NCBI GenBank assembly: GCA_021779205.1
Contig: JAJYBE010000005.1
Coordinates: forward strand, 1-26,492
Length of the DNA: 26,492 nucleotides
DNA from: a bacterium
GTDB taxonomy: Bacteria > Patescibacteriota > Minisyncoccia > Moranbacterales > UBA2206
Direction: 5' to 3'
The translations under genes were made by a program, and so were the position numbers. The stretch's first letter is position 1. Each line of letters begins with the position of its first letter. The notes under the pieces are model-generated. The model was given only the letters and a program-made list of their open reading frames with translations, made no database searches and was not told where the DNA came from. This document shows, piece after piece, positions 14,773 through 22,581 of the stretch.

Positions 14773-17343
14773 TTATGGTGTTACTGGGATATTGGTGTTT
14801 ACACTAGTGCTTTTTGAATCAGAATTGCCATTATCATCTATTGCACTAACTTTAATATCAAGATTTGAATTATATTTATCACTTGGAACAGTGTAATTTG
14901 TGCTAAATGAATCATTACTACTTGAGGCAATATCATTTCCATTCACACTGATTGTGGCTTTTTTAACGCCATATGGAGCGGAGATTTTAACTGAAATATT
15001 GAAATTTGATTGGGTAATAGTCCCCCCGGAAGGAGAAATATTGTCGATACTGATTTTGTATTTGGAAAAATCTTTTTCACTGCAATCATTTTGCGGAACA
15101 CTGTCTGAGGAAATTCCATTTTCCTTGAGCCAGTTTTTTACACCATCCTCCCAATTTTTAAATTGTGGATCATCACTAGGATTTTTTGGTGGATCTCCTC
15201 TGACATCATCTTTATTGACGTAGTATAAAATATCATGTGTAGCAGAAAACTTCTTTTTCTTAGTTTTATTGTCCGGGCAAGCGCTATTTGCAAGACAGTA
15301 GTCGTTATTTTTTCCAGGGATTTCGCAGACTTTCAGTTCTTGTTTCATTTCGAGTTTTCCATTTAAGACATCTTTGCCTGCATCCTCTACTTCGTATTTA
15401 GGAAAGTCTTCCTTGTTTGTGTTTAATAGAGCGCCATCCATAAAAGCACGCCAAATTGGAGCGGCAACAAAAATCCCATCCGCCCCTTGTTTCATAGTGG
15501 AATGATCGTTATTGCCCGCCCAAACACCTACCGCCAGTGATGGGGTATATCCCATTGTCCAACCATCACGCCAATCATTGGTTGTTCCGGTTTTTGCGGC
15601 CACAGCGCGATCATCAAAGCTTAAGGGGTTTTTATCGCCGAAAACTGGAGCGCGCAGGCTGTTTGTTGACATGATATAATCAATCATGGCTATGTATTTT
15701 TCATCAATCACTTTTTCTCCCGGATTGTTATTGTATTTTTCTAAAATAACTCCCTTGTTGTCTTCGATGCGCAAAATCGCGGTTGTTGGGTGATGAATTC
15801 CGTCGGTCGCAAAAGTGGAGAAGGCATTAACATGATCAAGAAGTTTTACTTCACCACCGCCTAAAACAAGAGATAATCCATAGCGAGTTGGATCGGTGAG
15901 GGTGGTGATTCCCATGCTTCTGGCGGTATTGATTGAATCTGTCACGCCAGCTAGATAAAGTGTTTTTACGGCTGGGACATTTAAGGATCTTGCAAGGGCA
16001 TCTTTCATTTGCATGAGGCCGGCATTTTTTCCATCATAATTTTTCGGGTCATAAGGTGGTTGTCCTTCGGTAGTATTAAAATTGGTGTCCGTGTCCCAAA
16101 TATTAGTTTCTGGCGTAAAGCCTTTTTCAAAGGCAGTAAGGTAAACATATGGCTTAAAAGATGATCCGGGTTGGAGTAATGAGGTGGTTACATTAACATT
16201 TGGCTCAAAAACACAATTTTTTCCTGGTGTGCAGCCAGCTGGTTCGCTTGGAGCAAAATAATCTTTACTACCAACCATTGCCAGCACTTGTCCAGTTTTT
16301 GGATCCATAGCCACGAGTCCGGCATTAGCAGCTTTATATGTGGTAGTATTTTTTATTGCCCCATCTTTTACAACTTTTTCGGCTAGCTGTTGTTTATCCC
16401 AATCCAGTGTTGTGTAAATCTTGAGACCGCCCTGCTCTACGGCTTGGTCGCCATATTTTTGTTGTAAATAATCTTTGATATACATCACAAAATGTGGCGC
16501 GGCGATAATGTCTTTTTGCGGTTTTATTTTTGCCAGTGTTGGTGTGTTTATGGCCTCAGTAGCTTGATCTTGCGTTATATATCCAAGCTTTGCCATAGTT
16601 TTTAGTGCATAGTCTCTGCGTCCGATTAGGGCGTCGGTGTGAGAGCCATAAGGAGAATAATAAGTAGTAGCTTGAGGAAGAGAGGCTATGGTAGCCGCTT
16701 CATCAAGCGTAAGATCTTTGGCTGACTTTCCAAAAAAAGTTTGCGCCGCAGCTTCAACGCCATAGGCATTGGAGCCATAAGGAATTTCATTGAGGTACAT
16801 GGCCAGAATCTCATTTTTGGAAAATTTTGTTTCTAATTCAAGCGAAAGAATCACTTCTTTAACCTTCCTAACCAGTGTTTTCTCATTGGAAAGAAGCGAA
16901 TTTTTGACAAATTGCTGAGTGATGGTTGATCCGCCTTGCGCCTTGCCGAGATGGGTGATATCGGCCAATATTGAGCGGATGATTGATGTAAATTTAATAC
17001 CATGGTGATTGTAGAAGTCTTGATCTTCTAGGCTGATGGTTGCATATCTTAAAACATCAGGCATTTGATTAAAATCAATTTGAGTTCTTTTTTCCTCGCC
17101 ATGAATATCATAGAGCAAATGTGTGCCTGTGCGGTCGTAGATTTTGGTTGATTCAGGGATAAAGCGATTGTTTATTTTACCCGGATCTGGTAAGTCTTTG
17201 AAAAAATAGGCAAAAACGCCTATTATGACTAAAATTAGAACAGCAGTGAAAATTCCAAAGATTTTAAAAAGCCTTTTCCAGGGGATATTAACCCTTTTCC
17301 GCTTATTTGGACCTAAGTCATTGGGTGAAAAAATATTTCGCAT
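14773..17343 (-). CDS. Class A penicillin-binding protein (PBP1A-type transglycosylase/transpeptidase)
   Basis: The protein has 856 residues. It has a short basic cytoplasmic tail and one TM helix (about 25-48). The GT51 glycosyltransferase domain follows, with EDQDFYNHHG (catalytic Glu106) and GGSTITQQFVKN (137-148). The transpeptidase domain has SSFK (Ser394/Lys397), SLN (453-455) and KTG (584-586), so both activities look intact: it polymerises lipid II and cross-links the stem peptides outside the membrane. A C-terminal extension holds a Cys-containing segment (about 670-760) and a final beta-rich Ig-like domain (about 765-856). It follows the ATP-grasp array by 79 nt with its own candidate promoter, and ends at the shared terminator. 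The class A call is firm; I do not assign a gene symbol. Confidence 0.95.
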   Translation of the reverse strand: MRNIFSPNDLGPNKRKRVNIPWKRLFKIFGIFTAVLILVIIGVFAYFFKDLPDPGKINNRFIPESTKIYDRTGTHLLYDIHGEEKRTQIDFNQMPDVLRYATISLEDQDFYNHHGIKFTSIIRSILADITHLGKAQGGSTITQQFVKNSLLSNEKTLVRKVKEVILSLELETKFSKNEILAMYLNEIPYGSNAYGVEAAAQTFFGKSAKDLTLDEAATIASLPQATTYYSPYGSHTDALIGRRDYALKTMAKLGYITQDQATEAINTPTLAKIKPQKDIIAAPHFVMYIKDYLQQKYGDQAVEQGGLKIYTTLDWDKQQLAEKVVKDGAIKNTTTYKAANAGLVAMDPKTGQVLAMVGSKDYFAPSEPAGCTPGKNCVFEPNVNVTTSLLQPGSSFKPYVYLTAFEKGFTPETNIWDTDTNFNTTEGQPPYDPKNYDGKNAGLMQMKDALARSLNVPAVKTLYLAGVTDSINTARSMGITTLTDPTRYGLSLVLGGGEVKLLDHVNAFSTFATDGIHHPTTAILRIEDNKGVILEKYNNNPGEKVIDEKYIAMIDYIMSTNSLRAPVFGDKNPLSFDDRAVAAKTGTTNDWRDGWTMGYTPSLAVGVWAGNNDHSTMKQGADGIFVAAPIWRAFMDGALLNTNKEDFPKYEVEDAGKDVLNGKLEMKQELKVCEIPGKNNDYCLANSACPDNKTKKKKFSATHDILYYVNKDDVRGDPPKNPSDDPQFKNWEDGVKNWLKENGISSDSVPQNDCSEKDFSKYKISIDNISPSGGTITQSNFNISVKISAPYGVKKATISVNGNDIASSSNDSFSTNYTVPSDKYNSNLDIKVSAIDDNGNSDSKSTSVNTNIPVTP

Positions 17344-17374
17344 AAAATAAAGTTAAACTATTTAAATATCTCAT

Positions 17375-17403
17375 AGTTTAGTCTAGTTTAGGGGAAATAT
17401 CAA
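17375..17403 (-). promoter_or_regulatory. Candidate promoter for the PBP gene
   Basis: On the minus strand TTGATA (plus 17398-17403) and TAAACT (plus 17375-17380) are exactly 17 nt apart, giving a start near 17368 and a leader of about 25 nt. The -10 box overlaps one arm of an 8-bp inverted repeat (TAAACTAT at 17354-17361, ATAGTTTA at 17373-17380), which could be an operator. The same -10 hexamer occurs before yebC. Confidence 0.4.
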
Positions 17404-17422
17404 GAGAGGATTTTTGGCAATT

Positions 17423-18280
17423 CTAGTAGGAACGTTTTAGTAGCTCGATAGTTTTTTTAGCAATATTTATCTCGGGAAAAACTTCATCAAAAACACTAAA
17501 ACAAGCCATGGTATTTATTTCAATTAAACGGGCTTTTCCGCTAGAATCTACGAGAATATCTAGTCCGGCAAATTCTATATCAGTTTTTTCAAGAAATAGC
17601 TTTGCCAGCTCGACCACTCGTTTTTCTTCTTCTGCGCGCTGGTGGGAGGATCCATGCATATTTGTTTTCCACTCGCCTTTTGGCGCAAGTCTTCTAACTG
17701 GGCCAAAAGCCCTTTCTCCAACAATAAAAACCCTATAGTCTATGCCTGCTGGGTAAAATTTTTGAAAAAGGCATAGTTGTTTGCTTCCTTTTTGTCTTTT
17801 GATAAATTGCTCAAACTCCTCTTTCGAAGTTATTTTAAAAACTTGCCTTCCCAGACTTCTATTAGCAAATTTCGCGATGAAGGGAAGGCCCAATTCTTTT
17901 TTTAAAAAAGAAAAAGAGGTATCCTCGCTGTAGGAAGTTTTAAGGCAGGGGATTTTATTGAGTTGAAAAATAAATTGCTGTCTCAGTTTATTTACAGTTT
18001 GATAGCGAAGATAAAATTTTTCATTAAGAAGGCGAATATTATTATGTTTGCAATATTCTACGATTAAAATAGTTGGTGTTAGGGAGCTTTTTGAACTTCG
18101 GAGAATTACTGCATCGAAGTTTTTTAGAGGTACTTTTTTCTTCAACAGAATAGCGTCTTTGGTAAAAGAAAGTGTCTTCCAGGGAGCGAACGTTAGTTTG
18201 ATATTATTTGCGTGCGCCTCCTCGGCAAGTTTTTGTGAGGCGTATGATTTTGGGCTATCGGTAATCGTGCAAATATGCAT
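17423..18280 (-). CDS. RimK-like ATP-grasp ligase (array member 5)
   Basis: The protein has 285 residues. After an N-terminal Rossmann-like part (MHICTITDSPKSYAS), the ATP-grasp fold is visible: LPFIAKFANRSLGRQV (lysine and glycine-rich loop for ATP), LFQKFYPAGIDYRVFIV, the Arg-rich strand VRRLAPKGEWKTN, and the metal site AGLDIL followed by EIN (254-256). These residues are complete, so it should be an active carboxylate-amine ligase. The turn after EIN is MACF, not the usual xPG, and the tail ACFSVFDEVFPEIN closely matches that of the ligase at 19251. It begins 5 nt after the preceding ligase. Known RimK relatives add Glu to proteins or make peptides; the substrate here is unknown. Confidence 0.85.
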   Translation of the reverse strand: MHICTITDSPKSYASQKLAEEAHANNIKLTFAPWKTLSFTKDAILLKKKVPLKNFDAVILRSSKSSLTPTILIVEYCKHNNIRLLNEKFYLRYQTVNKLRQQFIFQLNKIPCLKTSYSEDTSFSFLKKELGLPFIAKFANRSLGRQVFKITSKEEFEQFIKRQKGSKQLCLFQKFYPAGIDYRVFIVGERAFGPVRRLAPKGEWKTNMHGSSHQRAEEEKRVVELAKLFLEKTDIEFAGLDILVDSSGKARLIEINTMACFSVFDEVFPEINIAKKTIELLKRSY

Positions 18281-18285
18281 AAATA

Positions 18286-19245
18286 TTATTTTAGTTTTTT
18301 TAGACTTTTTTCAAAAACCGCAAGAAGCTCTTTGTACATTTCCAGCATATAGGGTTTTTCTTCTGGAGTAAAAAATAGTCCCGGCATGGAATTGAGTTCG
18401 ACGATCCAGGGTCTTTTATTTTCATCAAACATAAAATCAATTGAATATATGCGTGGCTCAAAGGTGGCGAAAACCTCATTGGCATAGGTAATAATCGGTC
18501 GTAGGGATTTGGGTAATTTTTCTTTTGGAACAATAATGAGAGATCCGCCCTGGGCAAGGTTAGCCAAAAAGCTACCTTCTTTTGGTTCGCGGATATAGGC
18601 ATAGATTAATTTATCATTAACAAAGACTAATCGCAAATCATGCATCCCCTTGCTGACGTCGGGTACGCCATGGGAAGAGTCGATAAATTCTTGAGCAATA
18701 TTTTCTTTTTCGATTTTAATTTTGGCAGCAGTTTTTCTGTCAATAATTTGCACATCCTTCCCGCCACTTTCACTGAGTGGCTTCAAAACAATTTTAGTCG
18801 ATTTTAATTTTGGCAGCACTTCTCTTAATTCGGACTGGTTTTTTATTAGCCAGCTTTTTTTTGACCACTGGGCAAATAGCAGGCTTGTGATGAATTTATC
18901 GTCAATCAATCGTGTAAAACCAAGATCGTTGATAAATGAATAATGCTCGCTAATCAATTCTTTTTTATGATAAACTTCTAGACGCGCTTTGGTTTTGTCG
19001 TAAATTAAATTTGGTTTAATATTAAAAACCCTTTTCCATTTTCCGCCCGCACCTTCATAAATCCAGGCATATTTAAAGAGTTGTTTTTTATAGTCATACC
19101 ACTCATAAGATGCGCGATACATCTGAATTTTATTTTTTTTACAAAGGGAGTAGAAATATTCATAAGAATATTGGTAATCTTTATTACTGAAAGGCTTGGC
19201 TTTTTCCCAGTTGCTTTTGCCAAAAAGGATCATTACTTTTTTCAT
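18286..19245 (-). CDS. ATP-grasp ligase (array member 4)
   Basis: The protein has 319 residues. The N-terminal half (MKKVMILFGKSNWEKAK) is unlike the neighbours and includes aromatic-rich stretches (SYEWYDYKKQLFKYAW). The ATP-grasp half shows KIVLKPLSESGGKDVQ, IAQEFIDSSHGVPDVS, MHDLRLVFVNDKLIYAY, REPKEGSFLANLAQGG, YSIDFMFDE and the metal-site ELN (283-285) followed by SMPGL. The catalytic residues look complete. The sequence resembles YheC/YheD-type ATP-grasp proteins in style, but I cannot confirm a subfamily. It is separated by only 5 nt from the genes on both sides, so it belongs to one transcript with them. The substrate is unknown; an amino-acid- or peptide-ligating enzyme is the most likely reading. 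Confidence 0.82.
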   Translation of the reverse strand: MKKVMILFGKSNWEKAKPFSNKDYQYSYEYFYSLCKKNKIQMYRASYEWYDYKKQLFKYAWIYEGAGGKWKRVFNIKPNLIYDKTKARLEVYHKKELISEHYSFINDLGFTRLIDDKFITSLLFAQWSKKSWLIKNQSELREVLPKLKSTKIVLKPLSESGGKDVQIIDRKTAAKIKIEKENIAQEFIDSSHGVPDVSKGMHDLRLVFVNDKLIYAYIREPKEGSFLANLAQGGSLIIVPKEKLPKSLRPIITYANEVFATFEPRIYSIDFMFDENKRPWIVELNSMPGLFFTPEEKPYMLEMYKELLAVFEKSLKKLK

Positions 19246-19250
19246 GGCGA

Positions 19251-20162
19251 TTACTTTGTTAAAAATTTTAGGATATGCTCCGCGACATTAATTTTGGGGA
19301 AAACTTTTTCAAAACCTTCAAAGCAAGCGAAAACATTGACCTCAATTACTTTGTAGCCGGTTTTAGTTTTAAAAATATCAACTCCGGCATAATCCATCCC
19401 CATTTTTTGGCAGACATTTTTGGCAAAATTTTCCATTTCCAATTCTTTGTGTGGAAAGACTTTTCCACCGAGTGCAAAATTATTTTTCCACTCTCCTTCC
19501 TTGGCAGATCTTCTCATGATGCCTAGTGATTTTCCGCTAACAATTAAAATTCTGAAATCGCCATCATTTTCAATAAAAGGTTGATAAATTAAACTTACAT
19601 TTCTTTTTTCACAAAGAATTTTTTTTAATTCTGTCTCATCTTCAGCTTTCCAAACAAACTGTCCCATTCCGCCGTCGCTTTGTTTTATGACAAGGGGAAA
19701 TCGAATATCAAAGAGGCGCATCGAATCTAAAACCATTGATGGTTTATTGTCAGAAAGATGGAAAGTTGGAATTGCCTCAATCGCACATTCAGAAAAAATT
19801 TCTGCCTGGGTGAATTTGTTATAAAAGGGATGCCTGATCAAAAAATCCCTGTTGATTATGGGTAACTTTGATTTTTTGATTCTTTTCAATAGTTCATGTA
19901 GCTCATTGTTTAGGCGAAAATGAATTTTATTTTGAGAAGCATCTTTTTTGAGGTGTACATTGTAACTTGGAATATCGCAAAAAACAGCGCTAAACTCGTT
20001 AAGATTTAGGCGTGTATTTTCAGAAAAAATACCTCGTTCATAGAAAATAAAAGACCCCCATTTAAAAAAGGAGTAGGGGATTTGATTCTTTTTTAGTGCT
20101 TGAATGAAGCGTTTCGTTGAGTGGATTTTTTCATTTATTCCTACAATAAGAATTTTTTTCAT
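19251..20162 (-). CDS. RimK-like ATP-grasp ligase (array member 3)
   Basis: I start at ATG 20162 (MKKILIVGINEK), which begins the first beta strand; an in-frame GTG at 20201 would add 13 basic residues. The protein is then 303 residues. ATP-grasp features are FPLVIKQSDGGMGQFV, LIYQPFIENDGDFRILIV, MRRSAKEGEWKNN, YAGVDIF and the metal-site EVN (274-276). The C-terminus FACFEGFEKVFPKIN is nearly the same as that of the ligase at 17423, so these two are paralogues with a common departure from the standard xPG turn. It is preceded by a 66-nt gap that contains the short palindrome GTGCGCAC (20194-20201). No Shine-Dalgarno is seen. The substrate is unknown. Confidence 0.84.
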   Translation of the reverse strand: MKKILIVGINEKIHSTKRFIQALKKNQIPYSFFKWGSFIFYERGIFSENTRLNLNEFSAVFCDIPSYNVHLKKDASQNKIHFRLNNELHELLKRIKKSKLPIINRDFLIRHPFYNKFTQAEIFSECAIEAIPTFHLSDNKPSMVLDSMRLFDIRFPLVIKQSDGGMGQFVWKAEDETELKKILCEKRNVSLIYQPFIENDGDFRILIVSGKSLGIMRRSAKEGEWKNNFALGGKVFPHKELEMENFAKNVCQKMGMDYAGVDIFKTKTGYKVIEVNVFACFEGFEKVFPKINVAEHILKFLTK

Positions 20163-20228
20163 AAATTTTTTTATCTTAGAATTTAGGCGTTTGGTGCGCA
20201 CGGGGAGCGCAAGTCTGATTACTTTTGT

Positions 20229-21149
20229 CTACTGCATAGTAGCATTTTTTTCACATCTTTCTAGGTAGTGAGCGAGACTTTTTAATTCGGGGGATATTTC
20301 TTCGTCGAGAGTGAGTCCTGGACAGCTGTTTGCCTCGAGTACAATTGGTCGACCATTTTTTTCAACAATATCAACTCCTGAAATTTGAATTCCAGAAACT
20401 CGCGAAGCTTTGAGCGCTGCCGCGAGGATGCGCTTTTTAGTTTTTGAGGTGTCGATGAATTCCTCTTTGGCTCCGAGAAAAACATTATTTCTAAACTCAC
20501 CAGGTTTGGTTCTGATTTTCTTTTCCGCTGCCCCAACACTATTCCCGGTCACAAAAATTCTATATTCAAAATCATTGGGAATAAATTCTTGCAAAAAAAC
20601 ATCGCCTTTGTTTTTGTTTCCCAATAGATCTTTAATCGCATTTTTTAATTCCGAATTATTTTTTGCCAAGCGCACCCCAGAGCCTTGTGATGTGTTGCAC
20701 TGTTTTACTACAATAGGAAAACCCAAAAATTCACAGGCGGCTTCGATTTGTTTTTGGGAATAAATGGCCGTACAGTATGTTTTCGGAATGGGCACGCCAT
20801 TTTGGGTAAAATTAAACATCTGAACAAGCTTAGCGGCGTCAGAGGAATCCTTTATTTTCTCATGAAAGCGGTCGATAAAAAAAATTTTATTTTTTTTACT
20901 CAAGCTTGCTAAAATAAAAGCTAATCCTCGGTAGCTGCCGACTTTCCTGGGATAAATCGTCTTCCACGTGCTCAGAGGTTTGCCATTAATAAAGAGACTT
21001 ATTTTTTTATTTTCCATGAAAAGCTCAATATCCTCAAAACTGGCAAAAGAAAAAACAACCCCCATTTTTTCTAGGTGGTGGGAAAGTTTTTTGTTAAACT
21101 CCTTGATCTTGGGGGAGATTTTCTTTTTGCTTCTCAGGATTAGGAGCAT
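20229..21149 (-). CDS. ATP-grasp ligase (array member 2)
   Basis: Starting at ATG 21149 (MLLILRSKKK) gives 306 residues and a 4-nt gap from the upstream stop; an ATG at 21167 would add six residues and overlap that gene by 14 nt. The ATP-grasp core shows FPIVVKQCNTSQGSGVRLA, VFLQEFIPNDFEYRIFV, the GEFRNNVFLGA strand, ISGVDIV and metal-site EAN (272-274) with SCPGL, a standard RimK/D-Ala-D-Ala-ligase-like set. All ATP and metal residues appear present. The chain ends with a helix containing LERCEKNATMQ. It belongs to the tightly spaced ligase series. The amino-acid or peptide it joins cannot be told from the sequence. Confidence 0.84.
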   Translation of the reverse strand: MLLILRSKKKISPKIKEFNKKLSHHLEKMGVVFSFASFEDIELFMENKKISLFINGKPLSTWKTIYPRKVGSYRGLAFILASLSKKNKIFFIDRFHEKIKDSSDAAKLVQMFNFTQNGVPIPKTYCTAIYSQKQIEAACEFLGFPIVVKQCNTSQGSGVRLAKNNSELKNAIKDLLGNKNKGDVFLQEFIPNDFEYRIFVTGNSVGAAEKKIRTKPGEFRNNVFLGAKEEFIDTSKTKKRILAAALKASRVSGIQISGVDIVEKNGRPIVLEANSCPGLTLDEEISPELKSLAHYLERCEKNATMQ

Positions 21150-21153
21150 AAAT

Positions 21154-22569
21154 TTACTTACTCGCATCAATTAAAAACTTCTTCAAATTTACTTTGCCAA
21201 TAATCATCGGATATTTCATGTGTGAACGATTAATCAAGGTTACTTTTGTAGTTGTGGTTATGTTATCCATAACAAATTCAATATTAACCATTGGACGATA
21301 AGTGTATCCATTGGAAGATTTGACTGGTATGGTCGAAGCAATGTCAGGAATATTTTTGTAGATTTCCCAGCGTTTTTCTTTGTCTAAATTTTTCAAATTT
21401 TCATAGGGCATTTTTAGTTTTTCAAATTCATCGATTGTTTCTGTGAACCCTAATTTTTTAGCTAGTTCATTGTCAATTGATGACCAGTCAGCGCCAGTGT
21501 CAATTTTTGCTTCTACTTCAATTTCTTTGCCGTCTTTGCCGATAAGCTTCACTTTTTCCACTGTGCCAATCACTTTTTTTCCGGAAATTTCTTCCAGTTC
21601 TTCTTCGATTTCTCCGCCGAAAAGATCCATGCCCATGCGGATGCCTTTTTTGACTGTTTTAATTTTAATGCCGGCCGCTTTTTTGAGTCGCCACTTGAGA
21701 CCATCAAGATTAGCCACTTGAATGGCGAGGCCTGGTCTTGCATTTAATTCTAGAATTGCCGGACCACGTTCTTTATCGATTGCTATATCTACACCTAGAA
21801 AACCTAAATTGGAAATTTCTTGCGAGCGAACAGCAAGCGTTAGGATGTCAATCCAATAAGGGATTTTGATACCAGAAAGTAAGAGTCTTGTTCCAGGTAG
21901 GTATTCAATAATCTTTTTCTTGCCAGCAACGGCTGTTGTGGTCACGCCGGAAGCTAGGTCGATTCCTACGCCAATCGCACCTTGCGCGAGATTAGCTTTT
22001 CCATGAGATTCTTTAGTGGGGAGTCGAAGCATTGCCATAATAGGCATTTTATTAAAAACAATAATGCGGATGTCTGGGATGCCTTTAAAGGCATAGGGCT
22101 TGAAGAGCTTTAATAATTTTAGGCGCTCTTCAAAAAAAGCCGTATCAGGGATGCCAGAAAGTGAATATGAGCCGTCCAGAATATTTCTCGCGTGATTCCT
22201 GAGGTCATTAATTGTGATAATTGATCCATCGGCCTTCACCCATGCATCGGCGCGGTTTTTCTTGCGACCATAAACAACGATAATGCCTTCACCACCAAAG
22301 CCGCGATTGGGCTTTAGAACGAAGCTATCTGGCAATTTTTGCCAATCAAAATTGTCCAAATTTTCTAATGTTTTAATCTGGGCAATGAGCGCCGGAACGG
22401 CAATACCATTTTTTTTAAGGATTCTTTTGCTGAGCAATTTATTGTCAGCAAGGCGTTTGGCAGAAGTGCGATTATAGGGACGGATATAATCCAGGTTTCT
22501 GGAATTCATTCCTAGAATTCCGCGGCCAGCTTGTCCGTAGGCAAGGCTTTTTTTGATAAATTCAAACAT
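21154..22569 (-). CDS. Alpha-L-glutamate-ligase-like ATP-grasp enzyme fused to a RimB-like retropepsin domain (array member 1)
   Basis: The ATG at 22569 has a Shine-Dalgarno AAGGAG six nt upstream, so I prefer it to the TTG at 22605. The protein is 471 residues. Residues about 1-300 match the alpha-L-glutamate-ligase-like family: QAGRGILGMNSRN, VLKPNRGFGGEGI (Lys86), FKGIPDIRIIVF, ANLAQGAIGVGID, and ELN (274-276) with ARPGL. After a Glu-rich linker (about 318-335), residues about 336-471 form a RimB-like domain (PF05618, long annotated 'ATP-dependent zinc protease' but retropepsin-like): KIDTGADWSS (DTGA 357-360) and MKYPMIIGKVNLKKF near the end. In other bacteria these are usually separate neighbouring genes. 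A ligase and a protease for the same peptide bond type in one chain suggests a built-in make/trim cycle. The upstream gene encodes the matching 7TM protein. Confidence 0.85.
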   Translation of the reverse strand: MFEFIKKSLAYGQAGRGILGMNSRNLDYIRPYNRTSAKRLADNKLLSKRILKKNGIAVPALIAQIKTLENLDNFDWQKLPDSFVLKPNRGFGGEGIIVVYGRKKNRADAWVKADGSIITINDLRNHARNILDGSYSLSGIPDTAFFEERLKLLKLFKPYAFKGIPDIRIIVFNKMPIMAMLRLPTKESHGKANLAQGAIGVGIDLASGVTTTAVAGKKKIIEYLPGTRLLLSGIKIPYWIDILTLAVRSQEISNLGFLGVDIAIDKERGPAILELNARPGLAIQVANLDGLKWRLKKAAGIKIKTVKKGIRMGMDLFGGEIEEELEEISGKKVIGTVEKVKLIGKDGKEIEVEAKIDTGADWSSIDNELAKKLGFTETIDEFEKLKMPYENLKNLDKEKRWEIYKNIPDIASTIPVKSSNGYTYRPMVNIEFVMDNITTTTKVTLINRSHMKYPMIIGKVNLKKFLIDASK

Positions 22570-22575
22570 AGGATT

Positions 22576-22581
22576 CTCCTT
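22576..22581 (-). promoter_or_regulatory. Shine-Dalgarno site of the ligase-retropepsin fusion
   Basis: AAGGAG on the minus strand, six nt before the ATG at 22569 and overlapping the stop codon of the 7TM gene. It is the only strong ribosome binding site I find before any gene in the window, and it fixes this start. Confidence 0.75.

Noticed and set aside
20163..20228. GTGCGCAC palindrome in the 66-nt gap between ligases as a terminator or regulator
   Set aside because: It is only 8 bp, has no loop or T-run, and no second signal supports it.
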